Shown here piece after piece: positions 1 to 9,159 of a stretch of DNA of 64,000 nt (position 1 is the stretch's first letter; every line of letters begins with the position of its first letter). The stretch lies in assembly GCA_947457075.1 (NCBI GenBank), contig CANGUG010000006.1:62001-126000 (forward strand), given 5' to 3'. Below the pieces are notes generated by a model. It was not told where the DNA came from, searched no databases, and saw nothing but the letters and a program-made list of their open reading frames with translations. The position numbers were made by a program, and so were the translations under genes. Source of the DNA: Bacteroidota bacterium. Lineage in GTDB: Bacteria > Bacteroidota > Bacteroidia > Chitinophagales > Chitinophagaceae.

Positions 1-226
1 CTTTTTTAGCTTTGATCTTGATAGTAGCACCAGTTTGTGGGTTACGACCAGTTCTAGCAGCACGCTTAGATACTGAGAAAGTACCAAAACCTACTAAAGT
101 TACTTTATCACCTTTTTTCAAAGATTTAGTTACTGCTTCAATAAAAGCATCTAAAGCTGCGTTAGCTGATGTTTTTGGTAAATCTGCGCTGTCCGCGATG
201 TGCGCGATTAATTCTGCTTTGTTCAT
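1..226 (-). CDS. HU family DNA-binding protein, 3' end cut by window
   Basis: Small histone-like protein that bends and compacts DNA as a dimer. The visible 75 residues start [18 protein letters not shown] and include the helical dimer core and the beta-arm sequence [14 protein letters not shown], with the GFGTFSV turn typical of HU/IHF. The family is about 90 residues, so roughly 15 C-terminal residues lie outside the window. The start is the only ATG in frame with the conserved N-terminus. A -7 box lies 33 bases upstream. It could be HU or an IHF-like paralogue; the sequence alone does not separate these. Confidence 0.93.
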   Translation of the reverse strand, partial: MNKAELIAHIADSADLPKTSANAALDAFIEAVTKSLKKGDKVTLVGFGTFSVSKRAARTGRNPQTGATIKIKAKK

Positions 227-258
227 AGATGTGTTTTTTATAGTTTTAAACGATAGAA

Positions 259-266
259 CAAATTTA
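259..266 (-). promoter_or_regulatory. Candidate -7 box for the HU gene
   Basis: On the minus strand this reads TAAATTTG, an exact match to the Bacteroidota -7 element TAnnTTTG. It would give a leader of about 25 nt. No clear -33 TTTG is present at the expected spacing, so the call rests on the -7 box and its position alone. Nothing else was recognised in the 260-base gap between the HU and DUF4286 genes except a short hairpin. Confidence 0.45.
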
Positions 267-421
267 TTGGGTTTTATGAAACGAAAAAATATTTTGCCAT
301 TTATTTTTAATTTTATTTTTCCACTAAAACCCTTAAATAGCAAGGTTTTCCCGCCAAAATACGGGGAATATGTTTAATATCCTATTTCACGAAAAATCAT
401 TGAAACCCTTGATTTCATTGG

Positions 422-446
422 ATTTCAGGTAATATTTGCCTGAAAT
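422..446 (-). terminator. Short hairpin downstream of the DUF4286 gene
   Basis: An 8-bp perfect stem (ATTTCAGG / CCTGAAAT) with a 9-base loop sits about 40 bases past the stop codon of the DUF4286 gene. There is no strong T-run after it, so it is a weak terminator candidate or just a 3' end structure. Confidence 0.25.
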
Positions 447-486
447 ATAGGCTAGTAGCGACTTGTAGCCAATAAACTATCCACAA

Positions 487-789
487 TCAATTCACAATTT
501 GCATAGTAGTGATAAAGTGAAAACATTGATCTCCCCAGGTTGTAAGCAATTCATCCATTAGGACGGTAGCGCTCTTTTCTTGGTATTGGACAAGCTTTTC
601 GGGACTTTCTGAAAAGAGTTGTATGGTATAGGTAGGTGCCTGGTCCGATGTTATATCCAGCTGATAAAATTGATGATGATGAAAACATTCGGTGGCGATG
701 ATCATTGGGATAAATTTATTTTTCATCCATTCAAGCCATTGTTCTTGTAATGTTGGGGCAATTTGAAAACTTATATTTAATACGCGCAT
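487..789 (-). CDS. DUF4286 family protein
   Basis: A 100-residue protein of a small ferredoxin-like (dimeric alpha-beta barrel) type found mostly in Bacteroidota; its function is unknown. It begins MRVLNISFQIAP and carries the family pattern of a short beta strand, an HxHxFYQL-type segment (HHHQFYQLDI near residue 40) and a second strand (TYTIQLF near residue 54). No signal peptide or membrane segment. It lies 15 bases downstream of the exonuclease III gene on the same strand, so both are probably co-transcribed. Confidence 0.75.
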   Translation of the reverse strand: MRVLNISFQIAPTLQEQWLEWMKNKFIPMIIATECFHHHQFYQLDITSDQAPTYTIQLFSESPEKLVQYQEKSATVLMDELLTTWGDQCFHFITTMQIVN

Positions 790-804
790 ATCGGACTTTT
801 GGAA

Positions 805-1575
805 TTATTTTTTCAATTCAAGTACTATGGGACAATGATCACTATGTTTTACCATGGGTAAAATAGTAGCTTCTTTTATTTTACTTTCTAAAGCTTTGGT
901 AGTACATAGGTAATCAATTCTCCATCCTTTGTTATTGAGCCTCACCGAAGGGAATCGTTGACTCCACCATGAATAGGCACCCACTGCTGTTGGGTTTTTA
1001 TATCTAAAACTATCCACCCAATCCTTTGCTAAAAATTGATCCATCCATGTACGTTCCTCTGGTAAGAAACCCGATGATTTTTTATTACCCTTCGGATCGT
1101 GAATATCAACTTCATGGTGTGCAATATTATAATCACCTGCAACGATCATATTTTGTCTCTCTTTTTTTAATGCTTGTATCCATGTATTGAATTCATCCAG
1201 CCATTGGTATTTGTAATTTTGTCGCTCGTCGCCGCTTGTTCCTGAGGGGAAATAAGCGTTGATAATGGTAAGTTCCTCAATGTCAACACGAATCACGCGC
1301 CCTTCAAAATCACTCATTTCATGCCCTGTTCCACAAATTATTTGCGTGGGCTTTTTTTTGCTAAAAACCGCAACACCACTGTATCCCTTTTTTTGCGCTG
1401 GAAACCAAGCAACATGATAACCAAGGTTGGTAAATAGGGACAGGTCAATATCATTTGGCGTTGCTTTTGTTTCTTGCACACACAAAATATCGACAGGATA
1501 TTCGGTTAACCATTCAATTAATCCTTTTTTAATGGCAGCTCGAATACCGTTTACATTATAACTTACAATGCGCAT
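805..1575 (-). CDS. xth: Exodeoxyribonuclease III (AP endonuclease)
   Basis: Cuts DNA at abasic sites and removes nucleotides 3'-5' in base excision repair. The 256 residues show the whole exonuclease-endonuclease-phosphatase fold: QETK with metal-binding Glu35, the GDYN motif with Asp148 and Asn150, and a C-terminal SDHCPIV with the catalytic Asp246-His247 pair. Length is standard for the family. It starts 9 bases after the stop of the upstream exported protein and is followed by DUF4286 on the same strand, so it sits inside a three-gene unit. Confidence 0.95.
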   Translation of the reverse strand: MRIVSYNVNGIRAAIKKGLIEWLTEYPVDILCVQETKATPNDIDLSLFTNLGYHVAWFPAQKKGYSGVAVFSKKKPTQIICGTGHEMSDFEGRVIRVDIEELTIINAYFPSGTSGDERQNYKYQWLDEFNTWIQALKKERQNMIVAGDYNIAHHEVDIHDPKGNKKSSGFLPEERTWMDQFLAKDWVDSFRYKNPTAVGAYSWWSQRFPSVRLNNKGWRIDYLCTTKALESKIKEATILPMVKHSDHCPIVLELKK

Positions 1576-1584
1576 GTAATTTAA

Positions 1585-2967
1585 TTAATTGGGATTTTTG
1601 AAAATTTCACTTTGAGCAATGAGTAACAATAAATTCTTAAGTACATTGTCATCGTTGATATTTTCAGAGAAACTCACCATTTTTTGTGGTTTCAAATCCC
1701 CTCCAATAACCATACTAAGTTTATTATCAACAAAAATGCTTTTTTGACCGATAGCATGATTAAACTGAATCATGAAACTATGGTTTTTAATAACCCCCTC
1801 AATAACTCTATCGTGCACAATGCTTACTGGCGCGGAATTGACACCCACTACAAACTGTGTAGTGGAGTCATAGCCGTTGTAAGCAATATTGGGAAAGTAG
1901 TATTTGTCTTTTTCAACCACTGCATCGCTTACCTTAAATTGACCAATACTGTCATTGTTTTCATAAATATAATGTGGTTGTTCTGGTAAAAAGGTGAGTC
2001 CCATTTTCTTTGTATCATTGATTAGCGTCATGAATGGGTTAAATTCAAGAATAGCAACAAGAGTGTAATCTTTATTTTCTTTTACATCTCTTAAAGGTTG
2101 TATGGCTTGATAATATTCATTTCTTGAAAAATTCTTCCTATTTAATTTTATATTATTGACAATGTTGGCGAATAAAGGATTTACCTTATTTGCTTTGGTT
2201 TCAATTTTATTTAAAATCGCATTGGGAACTCTTAAAATTTGAGCTCCTTTGGCATCTGTAAATCCAATGTATTTTTTTGTAGTATCAAATTCTATTCTTG
2301 GTTTAGTATGCAATAGGGGCATCCAATAATTGTCGGTAGCAATTGCTGCGGGTACTTTTGCTTCTACAAATGCAATGTCTTCTCCATTAGGATCAAGCAG
2401 GCTAATTCCTTTTGAAAGGGCCTGAAATAATAAAGTAGGCGTAGTGGTTGCCTCCTCGCTTGGAACACCAAATCCCATAGGGTTAATGGGCATTAATCCA
2501 AGAGCAATGGTTTTTTGAAATACCTTTTTTTGTTGTGCATCAAATATACTACAGCCAATAAACCAAATGGATTGAATACTATCCCTTTTTCTTTCAGCAA
2601 CTGTTATCAACCTGTTATCATATACCAGTTCCGGATCCATTTCATATAATTCAAGATAAGCGTGATACGGAATATGTTTAGAATTTTCCCAATCAATAAT
2701 AATTTTTCCCACTTGATTTTGTTTTGTTAACTCCCTTTTCGTTGTAGGGTAGCTGTTGTCTCTTTGAATGGAGAGTATTGAAAAAAGACCGCTATCAAGT
2801 GCATTGATGATTGGACTAATATTGGCGGGTAGTCGCCAATAATTTGCATTATTGTGATAGGAAGAATAAATTTGTATTTGTTCTAATGCCACTTTTGGTT
2901 GACCCATTAAAGTGGTACTAGTAACCAGTACAATGAATAATAATAGGGGTTTGGATATTGTTTTCAT
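1585..2967 (-). CDS. Exported protein of unknown function
   Basis: I do not recognise this family. The start is taken at the ATG giving MKTISKPLLLFIVLVTSTT, which makes a normal Sec signal peptide ending at MGQ; an upstream in-frame start would add seven charged or polar residues before it. The mature part, about 440 residues, is soluble and rich in beta-prone segments with no repeats, no lipobox and no obvious catalytic motif. It is the first gene of the unit with exonuclease III and DUF4286, and it is divergent from the LOG gene, with about 100 bases between them. Confidence 0.7.
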   Translation of the reverse strand: MKTISKPLLLFIVLVTSTTLMGQPKVALEQIQIYSSYHNNANYWRLPANISPIINALDSGLFSILSIQRDNSYPTTKRELTKQNQVGKIIIDWENSKHIPYHAYLELYEMDPELVYDNRLITVAERKRDSIQSIWFIGCSIFDAQQKKVFQKTIALGLMPINPMGFGVPSEEATTTPTLLFQALSKGISLLDPNGEDIAFVEAKVPAAIATDNYWMPLLHTKPRIEFDTTKKYIGFTDAKGAQILRVPNAILNKIETKANKVNPLFANIVNNIKLNRKNFSRNEYYQAIQPLRDVKENKDYTLVAILEFNPFMTLINDTKKMGLTFLPEQPHYIYENNDSIGQFKVSDAVVEKDKYYFPNIAYNGYDSTTQFVVGVNSAPVSIVHDRVIEGVIKNHSFMIQFNHAIGQKSIFVDNKLSMVIGGDLKPQKMVSFSENINDDNVLKNLLLLIAQSEIFKNPN

Positions 2968-3069
2968 CTGCAAATTAATACATGTCAAAATTAACTATTT
3001 TAATGTACACTAATTGATAATTTATTTTACCTTCAGTTACATGTAATTTTAACATTACTTCACTTGTTT

Positions 3070-3822
3070 ATGAGCATAAAAAATACCCAAAAGGCAACGC
3101 GTAGAATCATCCCTTCTACCAATGAATATTATCATTTAGAAGGCCCTAAGCCAAGGATCAATGAGCTAGGTTTTGCGGTTAAAATATTTATTCAATTTAT
3201 AAAAGGGTTTAGAACATTACATTTTATAGGCCCTTGTATCACTGTATTTGGTTCAGCTCGATTTAAAGAGGATCATCCATATTATATACAATCAAGAGAA
3301 ATTGGGAAGCGCATAGCCGCCTTAGGGTTAACCACCATGACGGGGGGAGGACCTGGGGTAATGGAAGCTGCCAACAGGGGTGCTTTCGAATCAGGCGGGA
3401 AGTCGGTAGGATGTAATATCAAGCTCCCTTTTGAACAGAGCCCCAATCCTTATACCAATGTGTCAATTACATTTGATTACTTTTTTATTAGGAAGGTGTT
3501 GATGGTGAAATATTCATATGCATTTATCATTATGCCAGGGGGCTTTGGCACTTTAGATGAATTTTTCGAAACACTCACTTTAGCGCAGACCAAAGTGATT
3601 AATGATTTTCCAATTGTGGTAATGGGATCGGCCTATTTCCAACCTTTTAAGGAGTGGTTGGAGGATATGATTGCATCTGGAACCATTGCTCCGGAAGACA
3701 AAAAATTTGTGTTATTTACCGATAGTATTGACGAGGCCATGGAACACATTGCAAAATATGTAAACAAACATTATACTGTTAAACCACGTAAACGATTATG
3801 GTGGTTGTTTGAAAAAGTGTAA
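3070..3822 (+). CDS. LOG family protein (TIGR00730 Rossmann fold)
   Basis: Member of the LOG/YgdH-type nucleotide-binding family; some members release cytokinin-like bases from nucleoside 5'-monophosphates. The two family signatures are present: GGGPGVMEAANRG near residues 92-104 and PGGFGTLDE near residues 156-164, which form the substrate pocket. The ATG start MSIKNTQ is preferred over an in-frame TTG two codons upstream. Length of 250 residues fits the longer bacterial subgroup. Real substrate is unknown. Convergent with metH. Confidence 0.85.
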   Translation: MSIKNTQKATRRIIPSTNEYYHLEGPKPRINELGFAVKIFIQFIKGFRTLHFIGPCITVFGSARFKEDHPYYIQSREIGKRIAALGLTTMTGGGPGVMEAANRGAFESGGKSVGCNIKLPFEQSPNPYTNVSITFDYFFIRKVLMVKYSYAFIIMPGGFGTLDEFFETLTLAQTKVINDFPIVVMGSAYFQPFKEWLEDMIASGTIAPEDKKFVLFTDSIDEAMEHIAKYVNKHYTVKPRKRLWWLFEKV

Positions 3823-3865
3823 ATTGAATTACCCTCCTCATTGGTCAAGTAAAAAAGGAATTGAT

Positions 3866-6601
3866 TTACTCGATGACGGGTTGTAACCATCTTGTAATAT
3901 ATTCCATAGATTGTTGCTTGCGCTTAGCATAGTCTTCCACTTGATCCTGTTGTATTTTCCCGAGTCCAAAATATTGACTTTGTGGGTTCGCAAAATACCA
4001 GCCACAAACGCTGGATGCAGGATACATAGCTAAACTTTCAGTTAAAGTAATGCCGGTATGTTTTTCGGCATCTAATAAACTAAACAAAGTGTATTTTTCG
4101 GTATGGTCCGGACAAGCTGGATAGCCTGGGGCAGGACGGATACCCACATAGTTTTCTTTAATCAATTCATCATTGCCTAATTGCTCGTCTTTTGCATAGC
4201 CCCATAACTCTTTTCTTGTTGTAGCATGTAGATATTCTGCAAAAGCTTCGGCTAAACGATCAGCTAATGCTTGTAAAATAATTTTATTATAGTCGTCGTG
4301 GTTATCCTCAAATGCTTTGATATGTTTTTCAATGCCATGAATAGTTACTGCAAAAGCACCCAAGTAATCTTTTTTGTTTTCAGTAGCTGGACAAATAAAA
4401 TCAGCTAATGAAAAGTTAGGTTGTCCTGCTGCTTTTTTAGCCTGCTGTCTTAAAAAATGTAATTGTGTTTTTGCGGAACCATTGTGTAGGGTTATATCAT
4501 CGCCCTCACTACTTGCTTCCCAAAATCCTACTGCTCCTTTAGCAGTCAACCATTTTTCCTTCACAATCTTATCTAATAAGGCATTGGCATCGGCGTATAA
4601 TTTACTAGCTACTTCACCCACTATTGAGTCGGTTAAAATGGCTGGGAAATTACCATGTAATTCCCAGGCGATAAAGAAAGGTTTCCAGTCGATATAATCC
4701 ACTAGTACCGATAAATCATTGATTTCAATGGCTTGGTTGCCAGTAAAGCTTGGCTTAGTGGCTTCAAATGTTGACCAGTCAATGACCATTTTATTTTGTA
4801 AAGCCTCCGCATAGGGAGTGAATTGCTTGACTGTTTTTTTATTATCGAAATCAGCTTTAAGCTGCGTATATTCTTTATCTAAATTTTCTAAGAAAGCAGG
4901 TTTTTGTTCTTTGTTTAATAAGGACCCTGCAACGGTAACGCTTCGGGATGCATCTAATACATGAATGACACCGTCATTGTATTCGGGTGCAATTTTTACA
5001 GCTGTATGCATTCTTGAAGTCGTTGCTCCACCAATCATTAATGGAATGTTCATGCCACGTCGCTTCATTTCCTTTGCGATATGCACCATTTCATCTAAGG
5101 AAGGAGTAATCAATCCGCTCAATCCAATAATATCAACTTCCTGCTTCACCGCTTCTGATAAAATTTTATCAGCGGGTACCATTACCCCAATATCAATGAT
5201 TTCATAGCCATTACAACCTAATACCACCCCCACGATATTTTTCCCAATATCATGCACATCCCCTTTAACAGTAGCTAATAATATTTTAGCAGGGCCTTTG
5301 GATTTTGCACCAGGTGTCGCTGATGCATTTTTAAGTCTTTCTTTTTCAGCTTCAATATATGGGGTCAATACCGCTACACTTTTTTTCATTACGCGCGCGC
5401 TTTTAACCACCTGTGGTAAAAACATTTTACCTGCGCCAAATAAATCACCCACTTGGTTCATGCCTGCCATTAATGGCCCTTCAATTACTTCTAAAGGCGC
5501 ACTATATTTTAATCTTGCTTCCTCGGTATCTTCCTCAATAAAATCGGTGATGCCATTAATTAAAGAATGGGCTAAACGTTTTTCGACCGTATCATTTCTC
5601 CAGGCTAACTTTAATTTATTGGCTTCTTCAGATGATTGTCCTGCATTCTCTCCACTCGCTTTTAAATTATCGGCATATTGAATCAACGCTTCAGTCGCTT
5701 GGTTGTTTTCATTGTTTTTATTCAAGATGACATCCTCACATAAATTTCTTAAAACAGGATCAATTTCATCGTACACTGCTAATTGTCCAGCATTGACAAT
5801 ACCCATGTCCATGCCTGCTTTAATGGCATGGTATAAAAACACCGCATGGATGGCTTCACGCACAGCTTCGTTTCCGCGGAAAGAGAAAGATACATTAGAA
5901 ACACCTCCACTTACTTTAGCCAATGGCATTTTTTGTTTAATGACACGGGTTGCTTCAATAAAATCTACTGCGTAATTATTATGCTCTTCAATACCGGTTG
6001 CTACGGCAAAAATATTGGGGTCGAAAATAATATCCTGTGGATCAAATCCAACTTTTTCCACTAATATTTTATAGGCGCGTTCGCAAATCTCCACTTTTCT
6101 GTCTTTGGTGTCCGCTTGCCCTACTTCATCAAATGCCATTACAATTACTGCGGCCCCGAAGGCTTTACATATATAAGCTTGTTCAATAAACTTAGCTTCC
6201 CCTTCCTTCATGGAAATGGAGTTGACAATACATTTGCCTTGAACGCATTTTAATCCTGCTTCAATAATTTCAAATTTAGAACTATCAATCATTACAGGAA
6301 TACGCGCAATATCTGGCTCGCTTTGTAAAAGGTTTAAATAAGTCGTCATGGCTTTCACGCCTTCTAGTAAAGCGTCGTCCATGTTAACATCAATAATTTG
6401 AGCACCGCTTTCCACCTGTTGACGTGCTACTGATAAAGCCTCTTCGTATTTATTTTCCTTAATTAAACGCGCGAATTTTTTTGAACCTGTAACATTGGTT
6501 CTTTCTCCTACGTTTACAAAATTAGTTTCCGGACGAATCACTAAAGGTTCAAGTCCTGCTAATCTTAAATAAGGTTTGATATGATTTATTTGTTCGCTCA
6601 T
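3866..6601 (-). CDS. metH: Methionine synthase, folate/B12/activation part of split MetH
   Basis: Cobalamin-dependent methionine synthase carrying everything except the homocysteine-binding module. From the N-terminus: pterin-binding TIM barrel (residues about 20-290, with [10 protein letters not shown]), the four-helix cap (about 330-425), the B12-binding domain with GDVHDIGKN (Asp448, His450, Gly453) and the reactivation domain with the AdoMet-binding motif [12 protein letters not shown] near residue 830. At 911 residues it matches E. coli MetH minus its first third. The missing module is encoded by the next gene upstream, 46 bases away. Split MetH of this kind is common in Bacteroidota. 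Confidence 0.95.
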   Translation of the reverse strand: MSEQINHIKPYLRLAGLEPLVIRPETNFVNVGERTNVTGSKKFARLIKENKYEEALSVARQQVESGAQIIDVNMDDALLEGVKAMTTYLNLLQSEPDIARIPVMIDSSKFEIIEAGLKCVQGKCIVNSISMKEGEAKFIEQAYICKAFGAAVIVMAFDEVGQADTKDRKVEICERAYKILVEKVGFDPQDIIFDPNIFAVATGIEEHNNYAVDFIEATRVIKQKMPLAKVSGGVSNVSFSFRGNEAVREAIHAVFLYHAIKAGMDMGIVNAGQLAVYDEIDPVLRNLCEDVILNKNNENNQATEALIQYADNLKASGENAGQSSEEANKLKLAWRNDTVEKRLAHSLINGITDFIEEDTEEARLKYSAPLEVIEGPLMAGMNQVGDLFGAGKMFLPQVVKSARVMKKSVAVLTPYIEAEKERLKNASATPGAKSKGPAKILLATVKGDVHDIGKNIVGVVLGCNGYEIIDIGVMVPADKILSEAVKQEVDIIGLSGLITPSLDEMVHIAKEMKRRGMNIPLMIGGATTSRMHTAVKIAPEYNDGVIHVLDASRSVTVAGSLLNKEQKPAFLENLDKEYTQLKADFDNKKTVKQFTPYAEALQNKMVIDWSTFEATKPSFTGNQAIEINDLSVLVDYIDWKPFFIAWELHGNFPAILTDSIVGEVASKLYADANALLDKIVKEKWLTAKGAVGFWEASSEGDDITLHNGSAKTQLHFLRQQAKKAAGQPNFSLADFICPATENKKDYLGAFAVTIHGIEKHIKAFEDNHDDYNKIILQALADRLAEAFAEYLHATTRKELWGYAKDEQLGNDELIKENYVGIRPAPGYPACPDHTEKYTLFSLLDAEKHTGITLTESLAMYPASSVCGWYFANPQSQYFGLGKIQQDQVEDYAKRKQQSMEYITRWLQPVIE

Positions 6602-6647
6602 GATTTTTTCTTTTGGGTTAACAACAAGGATTGCTTAATCAGTGTTA

Positions 6648-7661
6648 TTAAATAGTTGCATCTACAATGGGTAAAGGTCTTGGTGTTAAATTCCGCACAT
6701 TATCCGCCATATGTTTAATATGCTCAGGCGTGGTTCCGCAGCATCCTCCTACAATATTGACGAATTGATTTTTTGCCCACTCTTCAATAAAAGCACCTGT
6801 TTGATGTGGCGCTTCATCGTATTGCCCCATGGCATTGGGCAAGCCTGCATTAGGATAAGCCGATGTATAACAGGTTGCAATTTGAGAAAGTTCTTCGATA
6901 TGTGAACGCATTTCCTGTGCACCTAATGCGCAGTTTAACCCAACACTTAAAGGTTTTGCATGGGCTACTGAAGTATAAAATGCTTCTAAGGTTTGTCCAC
7001 TCAATGTCCTGCCTGAAGCATCTGTGATAGTGCCACTAATCATGATTGGTAATTCTGGTTGGCCTATTTTTCTGAAGTATTCTTTGATTGCGAAAATCGC
7101 GGCTTTCGCATTTAAGGTATCAAAAATTGTTTCTACTAAAATTACATCTACACCACCATCGACTAATCCTTTAATTTGTTCGGTATATGCTTCCACTACT
7201 TCATCAAAAGTAACTGCACGAAATCCTGGATTGTTTACATCAGGAGAGAGGCTCAATGTTTTGTTCAAGGGGCCAATAGATCCTGCAATGTATTTTTCGG
7301 TAGTATTAGGATGTTTGGCTTTGTATTGGTCAATGGCGTCTCTCACACATTTTGTGGCAGCCACATTTAATTCATAGGCTAATGATTGCATATCATAATC
7401 GGCCATCGCAATGGAAGTACTGCTAAAAGTATTGGTCTCAATAATATCGGCCCCAGCCTCTAAATATTGTAAATGAATCCCCGTAATGATGGCAGGTTGT
7501 GTAATGCACAATAAATCGTTATTGCCTTTTACATCGCAATGCCATTCGGCAAATTGAGTACCACGGTAATCTTCCTCGGTTAATTTATGGCGTTGTATCA
7601 TGGTACCCATGGCACCATCAATCACCAAAATTCTTTTTGTAAGCGTCTCTTGTATTGACAT
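6648..7661 (-). CDS. metH: Homocysteine S-methyltransferase part of split MetH
   Basis: N-terminal module of methionine synthase: binds zinc-activated homocysteine and receives the methyl group from B12. The zinc ligands are visible as Cys244 in LNCALG and Cys307-Cys308 in GGCCGT. It begins [10 protein letters not shown]; an in-frame ATG 15 codons upstream would add a non-conserved stretch, so the downstream ATG was chosen. Transcribed with the folate/B12 part. A structured leader resembling a SAM-II riboswitch lies upstream, so the unit is probably repressed when SAM is plentiful. Confidence 0.93.
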   Translation of the reverse strand: MSIQETLTKRILVIDGAMGTMIQRHKLTEEDYRGTQFAEWHCDVKGNNDLLCITQPAIITGIHLQYLEAGADIIETNTFSSTSIAMADYDMQSLAYELNVAATKCVRDAIDQYKAKHPNTTEKYIAGSIGPLNKTLSLSPDVNNPGFRAVTFDEVVEAYTEQIKGLVDGGVDVILVETIFDTLNAKAAIFAIKEYFRKIGQPELPIMISGTITDASGRTLSGQTLEAFYTSVAHAKPLSVGLNCALGAQEMRSHIEELSQIATCYTSAYPNAGLPNAMGQYDEAPHQTGAFIEEWAKNQFVNIVGGCCGTTPEHIKHMADNVRNLTPRPLPIVDATI

Positions 7662-7747
7662 AAATATTTTTTTATGCAACATCCAAAGGACAGCTGATGG
7701 AATCAACTAGTTGAACTAATTATGAAATGGGGGCGATAGGTTGTATC

Positions 7748-7807
7748 GTTTATTAGTTCTTTTTTTCCTTTCGGATGGCAGGTTGAACAATAAACAAATC
7801 CACCTGC
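7748..7807 (-). promoter_or_regulatory. Candidate SAM-II-type riboswitch in the metH leader
   Basis: On the minus strand the leader can fold as an H-type pseudoknot. P1 is GCAGGU (7807-7802) with ACCUGC (7783-7778). Its loop holds GGAUUU and then GUUUAUUGUUC (7795-7785), which pairs with GAACUAAUAAAC (7759-7748) beyond P1, 11 bp with one bulged U. Strand order, the GAUUU of loop 1, AUUG in P2 and the CUAA in the 3' strand match what I recall of SAM-II. Loop 3 contains an extra GNRA hairpin (UCC-GAAA-GGA). The 3' strand GAACUAAU is also perfectly complementary to AUUAGUUC at 7720-7713, which offers an alternative fold for switching. Confidence 0.62.
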
Positions 7808-7816
7808 AATGCGGGG

Positions 7817-7848
7817 CAAAGTTAGGGTACAATTAGCGCTTATCCAAA
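7817..7848 (-). promoter_or_regulatory. Promoter of the metH operon
   Basis: Read on the minus strand: TTTG (7848-7845), 20 bases, then TAACTTTG (7824-7817). Both boxes match the Bacteroidota housekeeping consensus TTTG / TAnnTTTG, and the spacing is in the normal range. The predicted transcript would start around 7810, only a few bases before P1 of the pseudoknot, which supports both calls. The remaining 80 or so bases back to the YceI gene show nothing else. Confidence 0.7.
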
Positions 7849-7932
7849 TTAAAGCCATAGTTCAACAATTTGAAGCATTAGGGGCTTAATGGAAGCAATA
7901 GGGCTTATTTTGACCCACAAAGGAGCTTTCTA

Positions 7933-8463
7933 CTAATAAGTGGCAGTGACTTCTACATTCACTTTATCTGCAACCAGTTTTATCATAAGACCTCCAATGC
8001 CAAAGTCTTTGAGTCTAACAGTGAATTTCGCATTTGCTTTTACTTGACCGTTTTTAACTTCAATGATACCGGTAGTTTGAATGGCCTTATTCACCCCGTG
8101 TACCTGCATACTTCCGCTTACATTCACAGGGTATTTGCCGTCTTTTTTAAAATCAACAGACTTGATATTGGTTATTTGGCCATTAAAAAAAGCCCTAGGG
8201 AATTTTTTACTTTCAATATATTCTTCATTAAAATGCTCTTCCATTTTTCCCATGTCAAAATGAAAGTCTTTCATTAACATGATGAAAGATAATTTGCCAT
8301 TGGGCTCCAAGCGACTAACAGCTAATTTATTGGTCGCATCAATATCATTGTCATCTACAGCAATAAAGCGAACCTGCGCTGTTTTTGTTACCAATGTCTT
8401 TTGTGCTTGCATCGCATAAGAAAAACCGAACACAAGCATTAAAAGGAAGCAAATCTTTTTCAT
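7933..8463 (-). CDS. YceI family periplasmic protein
   Basis: Predicted lipocalin-like beta barrel that binds a polyisoprenoid or similar amphiphile in the periplasm. Signal peptide MKKICFLLMLVFGFSYAMQA is followed by about 155 residues of alternating strands with the family segments FPRAFFNGQI and VSGSMQVHGVNKAI. In YceI the latter region carries the G-x-L-T-hydrophobic-H-G pattern; here SMQVHG is the equivalent. Monocistronic by position: gaps on both sides. True ligand unknown. Confidence 0.82.
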   Translation of the reverse strand: MKKICFLLMLVFGFSYAMQAQKTLVTKTAQVRFIAVDDNDIDATNKLAVSRLEPNGKLSFIMLMKDFHFDMGKMEEHFNEEYIESKKFPRAFFNGQITNIKSVDFKKDGKYPVNVSGSMQVHGVNKAIQTTGIIEVKNGQVKANAKFTVRLKDFGIGGLMIKLVADKVNVEVTATY

Positions 8464-8527
8464 AAAAGTTGATTTATTATTATCTCAATGTTTAAACATC
8501 AAAATTATACATTATTCTTCAGAATCC

Positions 8528-9142
8528 CTACTTTATATATTGTTGAATGGGCTGTCTATTGGAAATACTCTTGCCTAAAGTCATTTCATCGGCGTATTCC
8601 AACTCCCCTCCAAAGGCAATACCTCTTGCAATGGTTGTGATACGACAGGGATGGTTGGCCAATTTTTTTTGAATATAATAAATGGTTGTATCTCCTTGAA
8701 TGGTTGGATTTAAAGCGAAAACAAGTTCCGACACCTTGTCTTTGGTTACCCTTTCTATTAAAGGGTCAATGGTTAATTGCTCAGGCCCAATTCCGTCCAA
8801 GGGGGAAATAATACCTCCTAAAACATGGTAAGTGCCGCTGAATTGTTGTGTGTTTTCAATGGCAATAACATCTCTAATATTTTCTACCACACAAATGGTA
8901 TCTTTTTGTCTGTTTGAATTGGCACAAATTGAACAAATGCTGCCGTCACTTATGTTAAAACATTTTTGACAAAATTGTATTTCATTGCGCATTTTCTGAA
9001 GCGTTTCTCCAAAAAGGGTAGTGACTCCTTTGTCTTGTTTTAATAAATGCAATACTAACCTCAAAGCTGTTTTCTTTCCAATGCCTGGTAGTTTAGCAAA
9101 TTCAGCTACTGCATTTTCAAGTAAGGAGGAAGGTAATTGCAT
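8528..9142 (-). CDS. recR: Recombination mediator RecR
   Basis: Works with RecO and RecF to load RecA on gapped DNA. Domains in order: helix-hairpin-helix (LPGIGKKTALRLV, about 18-30), the C4 zinc finger (Cys58, Cys61, Cys70, Cys73), the Toprim domain from about residue 80 (VVENIRDVIAIE) and a C-terminal Walker-B-like end. Length of 204 is typical. It lies 17 bases downstream of the Ig-like lipoprotein gene on the same strand; this pairing probably reflects a shared transcript rather than shared function. Confidence 0.96.
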   Translation of the reverse strand: MQLPSSLLENAVAEFAKLPGIGKKTALRLVLHLLKQDKGVTTLFGETLQKMRNEIQFCQKCFNISDGSICSICANSNRQKDTICVVENIRDVIAIENTQQFSGTYHVLGGIISPLDGIGPEQLTIDPLIERVTKDKVSELVFALNPTIQGDTTIYYIQKKLANHPCRITTIARGIAFGGELEYADEMTLGKSISNRQPIQQYIK

Positions 9143-9159
9143 AATGACGTTGCTTAAAC

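Noticed and set aside
12..377. Open frame of 121 codons on the plus strand at the window start
   Set aside because: It runs antisense to the HU gene, which has clear HU motifs, and has no family features.
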